Source: an uncultured Prevotellaceae bacterium (GTDB lineage: Bacteria > Bacteroidota > Bacteroidia > Bacteroidales > Bacteroidaceae). Taken from it: a stretch of DNA of 9,221 bases. This document shows, in pieces, positions 1 through 5,174 of this stretch (position 1 is the stretch's first letter; each line of letters starts with the position of its first letter). A model generated the notes under the pieces. It made no database searches. It worked only from the letters and a program-made list of their open reading frames with translations, and had not been told where the DNA came from. The position numbers and the translations under genes are program-made. The DNA lies in NCBI GenBank assembly GCA_902775075.1, contig CACYKX010000120.1, positions 1 to 9,221 on the forward strand, in the 5' to 3' direction.

Positions 1-1
1 C

Positions 2-286
2 GAAAATGTCTATTCTATGTTTCCTGGCACTGTGATAAAAGTTGGGCAGGATGACAGGTCTGGCAAGTTCGTAACTGTCAGGACGGGTGATTACACCATT
101 AGTTACTGCCACCTCTCTCAACCATTTGTCAAAGAGAATGACTATGTAAATGCTGGTATGAGCATAGCAATCTCAGGTAATACGGGAGCGTCGACAGGCC
201 CGCACTTACATATCACAGCAAAAAAAGATGGCCACGCATTCAATGCAGCCATCCTTATAGAATACATCATGAGATTACGAATGTAG
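2..286 (+). CDS. M23 family metallopeptidase (LytM-like), C-terminal part, cut by window edge
   Basis: The reading frame is open to the left edge (codons from base 2, ENVYSMFPG...), so the ATG at 17 is almost certainly internal and the true start lies outside. The 94 visible residues match the C-terminal half of the M23/LytM beta-hairpin peptidase fold: a YCHLSQ strand, a VNAGMSIAISGNTG strand-turn, and the TGPHLHI segment carrying the HxH metal-binding motif. In the family this domain binds one Zn ion and cleaves peptide cross-bridges of peptidoglycan, acting in the cell envelope. The upstream HxxxD zinc ligands are not visible, so activity cannot be judged. The protein ends about 20 residues after HLHI, which is typical. 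It is convergent with the minus-strand 423-residue gene, with 10 nt between the stop codons. Family assignment is firm; role (envelope growth, or a lysin carried by a mobile element) is open. Confidence 0.85.
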   Translation, partial: ENVYSMFPGTVIKVGQDDRSGKFVTVRTGDYTISYCHLSQPFVKENDYVNAGMSIAISGNTGASTGPHLHITAKKDGHAFNAAILIEYIMRLRM

Positions 287-296
287 CTTGATAAAA

Positions 297-1568
297 TTAT
301 TCTTCCCAGATTATTAAATCTCGATTAAGGGGAATCAAATACTGTGAACCACGCTCACCTGTTATGATGTAATTGTTGGCAAGGTGCTCATCGAATTTCT
401 CAACAAATGCCTTCCTGATGCGTGCGATATTCTCGTTTAGCGCATTCCCCAAAGGGTTAACAAGTTTGGTTATTGTTAGGTTAAGTCGCGCTTCGTCTGT
501 ATTAGGGCGCAGCTGCCTATAGATGTTGAGAAGTTCAGTGTAATAATCCTGCATGTGCTTGTATACGATACCTTCAGGATAGCGTAAGTACAAGAAATAG
601 ATGGCTTTCGGCAAAGCACCCATTTCGATTTCCATGTCATTGTAATCCGGAAGGAAGATACGATAGTCTGGAGTGATTATCATGCGGGACAATGGTTCCT
701 GTTTGTCAATGAACTCATGAATCGCCATCAAAGAAACACCTTCAAGCCTGAGTTTCTGAACGGTTATGCGAAGCTCACGAAGGACTTTGGCTGTCTCTAT
801 CAGGCTTTGTTCCTCAGCCAATTCTTCTTCCGTCTTCTCTGGGACTTGATAGTCATCTGATGCATCAAGTCTTTTGTCTTCATCCAAACCGAACCGCCTT
901 AAAATGCGCCCCAGCATTCCTGTGTTGCTCTTGGATGCTTTGGGCTTGTGTCCTGCACTTCTTTCTTCTTCCATACCTTCGATGTCAAAAGAAGGTGCTG
1001 CGGATGGAGAAGGCGTCGACATTTCACAAGCTGCAGGTTCTTCTGAGTACCGAAGTTCATATCTTATAGCTGATTCTGAACGTTGAACCTCGTTACGCAT
1101 CATTTCACAATAATACGCTTCTCGACTTTGCACTATCAGGCGAATTATGCATTCAAGTGCCTCTGGCTTTGTGAAGTCATTATCAAACAATTCAACCTGT
1201 AGGAATCTGGCATCGCCACTATATCCTTCCTGTTTTCCCTCAAAGATGAATGACGGTTTTAGACTGTTCTTAGTATCTGTATCAGAGATATATTGAACAA
1301 AAGCATTACTCTGAACCTTTGTCACAAGTATTTTGGGAGAAAGGTAAGGAGCGTAGTATCTGACCTTTGCTTCAATATCATGCTCTCTCAGCAAGTATGG
1401 CAGATAGTAGAAATCCATGCCTATATCGGCAAACATGGATTTCAAATCAAAATAGTTACTGCGGATGAAGTTATTAGCATCAGAATCATAGCCATTCTCA
1501 ATGTAGAACACCTGATTGTGATCTGGACGGAATGGTAATTCCTTGAATAATATTTCGTTTACTGCCAT
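297..1568 (-). CDS. Hypothetical protein, 423 aa, with possible C-terminal winged-helix domain; partner of vWA gene
   Basis: I do not recognise a named family. There is no signal peptide or membrane helix. Residues 1-172 look like a compact mixed alpha/beta domain. Residues 173-250 are a low-complexity, probably disordered linker (STPSPSAAPS, then acidic and Lys-rich stretches) with a short amphipathic piece, GMLGRILRRFG (217-227). Residues 250-423 are ordered. In this last part the order ITPDYRIFLPDYN, ALPKAIYFLYLRYPEGIVY, NENIARIRKAF, YIITGERGSQYLIPL resembles the strands, helices and wing of an OmpR/PhoB-type effector domain; this is a pattern inference only. The gene follows the vWA gene by 59 nt with no promoter visible in the gap, so it is probably the second gene of that operon. 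The ATG at 1568 is chosen because it is the first in frame and spacing fits. The function is unknown; a link to the vWA protein is inferred from position and a shared CEM-containing linker motif. Confidence 0.85.
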   Translation of the reverse strand: MAVNEILFKELPFRPDHNQVFYIENGYDSDANNFIRSNYFDLKSMFADIGMDFYYLPYLLREHDIEAKVRYYAPYLSPKILVTKVQSNAFVQYISDTDTKNSLKPSFIFEGKQEGYSGDARFLQVELFDNDFTKPEALECIIRLIVQSREAYYCEMMRNEVQRSESAIRYELRYSEEPAACEMSTPSPSAAPSFDIEGMEEERSAGHKPKASKSNTGMLGRILRRFGLDEDKRLDASDDYQVPEKTEEELAEEQSLIETAKVLRELRITVQKLRLEGVSLMAIHEFIDKQEPLSRMIITPDYRIFLPDYNDMEIEMGALPKAIYFLYLRYPEGIVYKHMQDYYTELLNIYRQLRPNTDEARLNLTITKLVNPLGNALNENIARIRKAFVEKFDEHLANNYIITGERGSQYLIPLNRDLIIWEE

Positions 1569-1585
1569 TACTTTGTTCTTGTTTG

Positions 1586-1615
1586 TGCGCCAGCAAGGAA
1601 ATCCTTGCCAGCGCA
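1586..1615 (-). promoter_or_regulatory. Strong 13-bp RNA hairpin in the spacer between the vWA gene and the 423-aa gene
   Basis: In the minus-strand transcript the arms UGCGCUGGCAAGG and CCUUGCUGGCGCA pair over 13 positions around the tetraloop AUUU. Two of the pairs are a tandem U.G/G.U wobble, which pair only in the minus-strand RNA; in the plus-strand RNA those positions become C/A mismatches. This orientation bias fits an element acting in the transcript of the two flanking genes. It starts 12 nt after the vWA stop and ends 17 nt before the next ATG. The bases that follow are ACAAACAAG with no U-run, so it is not a canonical intrinsic terminator. It may protect the upstream mRNA, act as a processing site, or set the ratio of the two proteins. 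Confidence 0.6.
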
Positions 1616-1627
1616 GTTGTTATTATG

Positions 1628-2353
1628 TTATTTCCTGCCAAATAGCTTATCCAGTAAACCATTCTTCTTTGGTTCTGGTTCTTGTGGCCTAACTACAGGC
1701 TCGTCATCATCTGCAAAATAATCGTTGCTTTCGACCATTGACGCACATGGGGATGCCATTTCACAGCACATCTTACTGTAGAACTTACTACGGCTGCGGC
1801 GTTCCTTCTCGAACATGGCTTGCGTCTCTTCTGCATTTGCAGAAAAACGGAGTGAGTTCTGCACACCTATCTCTCCAGCTACCTTCTCAACATCTTGATC
1901 AGCACCAATGTAGGTGAATGTCCACCCCATCTGACGGAGTTCCTGAACAAGTGACTTTATCTGGTGACCGCTCCAGGTACGTGACGCATTCTCATAGCCA
2001 TCAGTGATGATGGTGACAAGCACACGGTCGCCATGAGTGACCTTCTGTTGGAGTTCGCTGATACAAGTACCCATTGCATCATAGAGGGCTGTACATCCGA
2101 GAAGAGGATAGTCTTCACTAGTGATGTTGCGAGCTTCTGCAATAGGCATGGCTGAATAGATACGGTTGAGAAAGTGCTCACCTGCACTAAACGAAGCAAG
2201 TGTGACATACTGCTGCAGTTCCGGGTGTTCCTCCTGTGCCATGCGGATGGTGGCAAGGGTTTCGTTTACACCGCTAAGTGCCTGAGTGTAGATGGTTTCC
2301 ATTGACCCTGAAGCGTCAAGGATAACGAGGTTGTAAATCTTCTGAGTTTCCAT
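1628..2353 (-). CDS. von Willebrand factor type A (vWA) domain protein, 241 aa
   Basis: The vWA fold begins almost at the N-terminus: the first strand and MIDAS motif NLVILDASGSM (D13, S15, S17), the threonine of LLGCTALYDA (T88), and the second aspartate in TIITDGYEN (D118). All metal-ion-dependent adhesion site residues are therefore present, and the domain should bind a divalent ion and a protein partner. The domain ends near residue 175. A Cys-rich, acidic, Pro/Glu tail follows (MCCEMASPCAS, DDDEPVV) and ends in a short amphipathic basic helix, GLLDKLFGRK. There is no signal peptide, so it is probably cytoplasmic, like TerY-type vWA proteins. The ATG at 2353 is preferred over an in-frame TTG at 2398, because the TTG lies inside the -7 box of the upstream promoter. 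It is the first gene of a probable two-gene operon. The partner and process are unknown. Confidence 0.9.
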   Translation of the reverse strand: METQKIYNLVILDASGSMETIYTQALSGVNETLATIRMAQEEHPELQQYVTLASFSAGEHFLNRIYSAMPIAEARNITSEDYPLLGCTALYDAMGTCISELQQKVTHGDRVLVTIITDGYENASRTWSGHQIKSLVQELRQMGWTFTYIGADQDVEKVAGEIGVQNSLRFSANAEETQAMFEKERRSRSKFYSKMCCEMASPCASMVESNDYFADDDEPVVRPQEPEPKKNGLLDKLFGRK

Positions 2354-2395
2354 ACTTTTGAATTTAAATGTTGAACTTCTTGTCGTTTGACGGTG

Positions 2396-2427
2396 CAAAG
2401 TTATATAGCTTTAACCACCACGCCAAG
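2396..2427 (-). promoter_or_regulatory. Bacteroidetes-type promoter for the vWA gene
   Basis: On the minus strand a perfect TAnnTTTG -7 box (TAACTTTG, 2403 to 2396) is preceded by CTTG (2427 to 2424), a one-mismatch match to the TTTG -33 box, with a 20-nt spacer. This is the known layout for the primary sigma factor of Bacteroidetes. The predicted transcript would start near 2389 and give a leader of about 36 nt before the ATG at 2353. The leader has no Shine-Dalgarno sequence and is A/T-rich near the start codon, as usual in this phylum. Confidence 0.75.
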
Positions 2428-2454
2428 AAAAAACATTTTGCAAGACTTGCAAAA
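2428..2454 (-). terminator. Candidate intrinsic terminator of the upstream operon (9-bp inverted repeat plus T6)
   Basis: The minus strand reads TTTTGCAAG, T, CTTGCAAAA, then TG and six T. As RNA this can fold with an 8-bp stem and a GUC loop, followed by a U-run, 70 nt after the stop of the last small ORF. The stem is A/U-rich with only two G-C pairs in the most likely fold, so it would be weak. The repeat is also a perfect 9-bp dyad lying just upstream of the -33 box of the next promoter, so it could instead be a binding site for a regulator of the vWA operon. Both roles are possible together. Confidence 0.45.
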
Positions 2455-2524
2455 CAGAATCCTTCACGTCTATAACCAACCATCTACATTTTCAAGTTAT
2501 CTTTCAAAGGTGAGTCAGCCATTG

Positions 2525-2671
2525 TTATTGCCAGTATCGTATTTCAAGATAGTTATATAAATCTTGATGTGTTTCTTTTATGGGCTGCATCAATTGCTTG
2601 GGACTCACGAGGACAAACTTACCGTTGTCTTTCAAGGCTTTCAATATCTTATCCTTATCCATATTGCTCAT
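2525..2671 (-). CDS. Small hypothetical ORF, 48 aa, translationally coupled to the deiminase gene
   Basis: The ATG (2671-2669) overlaps the TGA of the deiminase gene in the pattern ATGA, a classic sign of coupled translation. A second in-frame ATG lies three codons later (2662). The frame runs 48 codons to TAA. The product begins MSNMDKDKILKALKDNGKF, ends YNYLEIRYWQ, and is rich in Lys and Asp with predicted helices; there is no signal peptide or membrane segment. I do not recognise a family. The spacing continues the pattern of the operon (gaps of 20, 4, 1, then overlap), which is the main support. It could be a small regulator, an immunity-type partner of the deiminase, or a chance frame; length alone does not exclude chance. 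Confidence 0.55.
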   Translation of the reverse strand: MSNMDKDKILKALKDNGKFVLVSPKQLMQPIKETHQDLYNYLEIRYWQ

Positions 2672-3762
2672 GTTCGTTGTATCGTTTGACAATTATGCAA
2701 ACCCGACTCCGCCTTACGATTATCAATAGTCCAAGTCAGACAATTCAATGCCCCACCTGAATTATTTTCGTCATTCATATTCTCAACAATAGAAGTCATA
2801 TCTACTCCAATCAATTCAATTTCATATGATTCTTTGGAAAGCTTAAATGCATCTTTAATCTGCTTTAGAGCTTCATTATCTAACTTGTCATAACCGAGCC
2901 TTGGAACAAGTATTCGATTTTCTAATTGCAAGAAATTGATATAACACCAAGAACGATCAAACAAAAGATTAAACATTTTATCTTCCTTAAACTTATCCCA
3001 GAATTCTAATTCCTTTATATCCTTATCCTTAAAACCCGCATTGACAAGAGCAGACCTCATTTTCTTCCAGAAATCATCTTTTTCTCCGCTGTAATCTTCG
3101 TAACTCTTATCAAAATCCTTATAATTAGTCATCAACACACTATTATTCCCGATATATCGAACCATGCCGTCAGCATGACCTATAGGATTCAATTCTCGGC
3201 CTTCCCATGGCAAAAGCACCAGTTCCATCTCTGTTCCATCAAAATTCTCCTTCCACCATTCTTTCCACCAATTACGGAAGCCATCAACTTCAGTGCCATT
3301 CTTGCTATCAACATTGTTCTCCTTCAGAACCTTCTCGCACATAATCATACAAGGTTTGTCATTCAAAACAGCCTTCACCACATTGCCGCCATCAAGGACA
3401 AGAGGCATCTGAACACACTTTATTTTTTTGAAATTAAACTTCTCTGCATGAACATTATGCAATCTCCAATTCGTAACACACTTCTCATACCCGGAACCAC
3501 TATCAAGATAATCTGGCTTATAAGTATAACCCAAATAGGCCTCTTTTGTCAACTGGATAGGCATATAATCTCTTGCCCAAACATCCTTGGTGTTAATTAA
3601 AAGTTCACAATTGTCCTTACCAGCGAATTCTTCAATACATGATTTCACCTTCTCACGGACTTTCTTATCAAGTCCGCCGCTCTCTCTATCAATTAAGCTC
3701 GATATAAAGACCTTATTTGCCGTATTGTCAGTGATAAAGTTTCTTGATGTTATTTTTTCCAT
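2668..3762 (-). CDS. Agmatine deiminase / peptidyl-arginine deiminase family protein, 364 aa
   Basis: The sequence carries the ordered signature of the guanidino-group hydrolases of the PAD_porph family: DVWARDYMP (60-68), LDGGNVV (123-129), PIGHADGMVRYI (193-204), and near the C-terminus SGGALNCLTW (335-344) with the nucleophile C341. Asp124, His196, Asp198 and Cys341 match the expected catalytic and substrate-binding positions, so it should be an active hydrolase. Known members convert agmatine to N-carbamoylputrescine plus ammonia, or peptidyl-arginine to citrulline; the substrate here cannot be read from the sequence. There is no signal peptide, unlike secreted Porphyromonas PAD, so it acts in the cytoplasm. 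An unusual Trp-rich segment, FRNWWKEWWKENF (162-174), lies between the conserved blocks. Its ATG is 1 nt after the stop of the exonuclease VII-like gene. Base composition is AT-richer than in the vWA operon. The operon context suggests a defence or stress role instead of polyamine catabolism. Confidence 0.88.
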   Translation of the reverse strand: MEKITSRNFITDNTANKVFISSLIDRESGGLDKKVREKVKSCIEEFAGKDNCELLINTKDVWARDYMPIQLTKEAYLGYTYKPDYLDSGSGYEKCVTNWRLHNVHAEKFNFKKIKCVQMPLVLDGGNVVKAVLNDKPCMIMCEKVLKENNVDSKNGTEVDGFRNWWKEWWKENFDGTEMELVLLPWEGRELNPIGHADGMVRYIGNNSVLMTNYKDFDKSYEDYSGEKDDFWKKMRSALVNAGFKDKDIKELEFWDKFKEDKMFNLLFDRSWCYINFLQLENRILVPRLGYDKLDNEALKQIKDAFKLSKESYEIELIGVDMTSIVENMNDENNSGGALNCLTWTIDNRKAESGLHNCQTIQRT

Positions 3763-3763
3763 T

Positions 3764-5170
3764 TTATCTAAAAAAGAAAGATACGATTAAAAGAATTACA
3801 GCTATGATTGCAATTATCATCCACAAGCTGCTGTTGTCCCCCTTTTTATTAAGAGCCTCACTCAACTTATGCTCCAAATCTTTGGAGTGTTCCTTTGCCT
3901 GAGCCAATTGCTTCAGAGATTCCGTATTCTGAGTCGTAATCGCAGCAAGGTTCTTCTGTAATTGGGCATTCGATTCTTGCATCTTACCAAGGCTCTTGTT
4001 CAACTCTTCTTGCTGTTTCTTCTGCTGCTCTTGTTGTTGCTTTTGAGCCTCGGTTAATTTGGTTATTTGCTCCTGATGACTCTTTTGAATACCTTTCAGC
4101 TGCTCCTGGAGTTCCTTGTTCTGCTTCTGAGCTGCTTGAACTTGCTCATTATGCTTTTTTGTTGCCTCTTGTTGTGCCTTAACGGAATCTTCTTGCGCTT
4201 TGGTCAGGACTTTCAGCTTTTCCTGAAGTTCCTTGTTCTGCTTCTGGCTCGCTTCAAGCTGGTCTTTGAACTGTTTCTTTATCTTTTCAGTCAATGCGGC
4301 ACGAGACCTTGTCTTCTTTTCGCTGACATTCTCAACCATCTCGGAGAAGTATTGCCCAAGGCCATTAGGAGTTGGCGCACATTTATCTACAAGCTGCTTG
4401 ATAAAGATTTTCTCTTCGACATGACCGATGGCTCCTATTGTTGGGGTATTCATAGACACAATCTGTTCCAATACGGAAACATCATCAAGGCTTTCTATCC
4501 TTGCTCCACCACCACGTACCAATGCTATCACATCGAAGTTCCCTCTTTCGAGAGACTGTAACGTGCTGATAAATTCTTTCGCATTTGAGAAGTTGGCACG
4601 ATATTCCATGAAATCTATGGCAGATTTGGCTGCATTGATACCGGCTTCAAAGTCGCTCATCGTGATAGAACTGGTTGCAAACAGCAATGCTACACGAGGG
4701 CGTTGGTCTGTAAAGAGCAATTGTTCAAGGACAGAATCCACATTTTTGAAACCAACAGATGATTTCTTCTGTCTGAGTTCCATCCTCTTAATCTCATCTT
4801 CGTCGATGGCCTGTTCCTGGACAATCTCTATACGGCTTACATTCAAGATAATCTGTATTTGTCCTCTATTGTTGACATTTCTACCAAGTACGCCACCAAC
4901 ATTAACGAGGTTGCCATTCTTCAAGTTCTCGCGTTGCTGTTGAGTAACATACATGGTTATCTCTTCCTGGCGATCTTCGTCCCGCAATGTATCATAGAAG
5001 TAGCCATTGTAGCTTTGTCTGCCGCTTGCGAGATATACACCACGGAGATAGACCACCTGAGCATTAACGGATTGTTTTGCCAAGATGGAATTAAAGATGC
5101 CAATTATCTCAGACGGCTTGTAGATTGTTGCAGGCACATTCTGATTCGCCTTAGTTATATCGTTCGCCAT
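3764..5170 (-). CDS. Exonuclease VII large subunit (XseA)-like protein with coiled-coil stalk and C-terminal membrane anchor, 468 aa
   Basis: Residues 17-116 match the N-terminal OB-fold of XseA (KPSEIIGIFNSIL, YNGYFYDTLRDED, LVNVGGVLGRNVNNRGQIQI). Residues 155-275 match the nuclease core: ALLFATSSITMSDFEAGI (D173), VIALVRGGGARIE (R219), IGAIGHVEEKIF (H250) and the signature CAPTPNGLGQY. In E. coli XseA the matching residues D155, R205, H238 and D241 are needed for activity; here the last is probably Glu (E252 or E253), because GHETD reads GHVEE. From about 285 to 445 there is one long Gln/Lys/Glu-rich coiled coil with a repeated QKQNKELQE unit. The end (449-468, MIIAIIAVILLIVSFFFR) is a single hydrophobic helix, giving a tail anchor with the nuclease in the cytoplasm. 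No XseB-like small subunit gene is present. It starts 4 nt after the upstream stop. This is an accessory paralogue, not the housekeeping enzyme; activity is inferred. Confidence 0.87.
   Translation of the reverse strand: MANDITKANQNVPATIYKPSEIIGIFNSILAKQSVNAQVVYLRGVYLASGRQSYNGYFYDTLRDEDRQEEITMYVTQQQRENLKNGNLVNVGGVLGRNVNNRGQIQIILNVSRIEIVQEQAIDEDEIKRMELRQKKSSVGFKNVDSVLEQLLFTDQRPRVALLFATSSITMSDFEAGINAAKSAIDFMEYRANFSNAKEFISTLQSLERGNFDVIALVRGGGARIESLDDVSVLEQIVSMNTPTIGAIGHVEEKIFIKQLVDKCAPTPNGLGQYFSEMVENVSEKKTRSRAALTEKIKKQFKDQLEASQKQNKELQEKLKVLTKAQEDSVKAQQEATKKHNEQVQAAQKQNKELQEQLKGIQKSHQEQITKLTEAQKQQQEQQKKQQEELNKSLGKMQESNAQLQKNLAAITTQNTESLKQLAQAKEHSKDLEHKLSEALNKKGDNSSLWMIIAIIAVILLIVSFFFR
4094..4257 (-). 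repeat. Imperfect direct repeat of 47 nt, period 117 nt, in the coiled coil of the XseA-like gene
   Basis: The segments 4094-4140 and 4211-4257 align without gaps and share a 20-nt identical core (AGTTCCTTGTTCTGCTTCTG on the plus strand). They encode two copies of AxQKQNKELQE, 39 residues apart (cores at about 306-317 and 345-356). This indicates that the stalk was lengthened by an in-frame internal duplication of coiled-coil units. Further Gln-rich runs follow in the same stalk. Confidence 0.7.
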
Positions 5171-5174
5171 ATTT

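Noticed and set aside
860..1086. Two overlapping plus-strand frames within the 423-residue gene
   Set aside because: They overlap each other, have low-complexity products with no motif, and oppose a full-length coding frame.
1628..2353. A TerY-P type triad (vWA, kinase, PP2C phosphatase) linked to the McrC operon
   Set aside because: Only the vWA protein is present; neither a kinase nor a phosphatase motif is visible in the neighbour, and a terminator-like element and own promoter separate it from the operon.
2354..2398. In-frame upstream TTG that would extend the vWA protein by 15 residues
   Set aside because: The TTG lies inside the -7 box of a good promoter, so it would not be in the transcript; the ATG at 2353 is directly followed by the first vWA strand.
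2484..2522. 12-codon minus-strand frame starting just after the stop of the 48-codon ORF
   Set aside because: It is too short and shows no coding or regulatory pattern beyond proximity.
2569..2760. Plus-strand frame of 63 codons
   Set aside because: It is antisense to the small coupled ORF and to the deiminase end including its catalytic Cys codon; the product shows no domain.
4067..4561. Plus-strand open frame rich in Leu, Cys and Phe
   Set aside because: It is antisense to the Gln/Lys/Glu-rich coiled coil of the XseA-like gene; the Leu/Phe bias is simply the complement of CAG/AAG/GAA codons.
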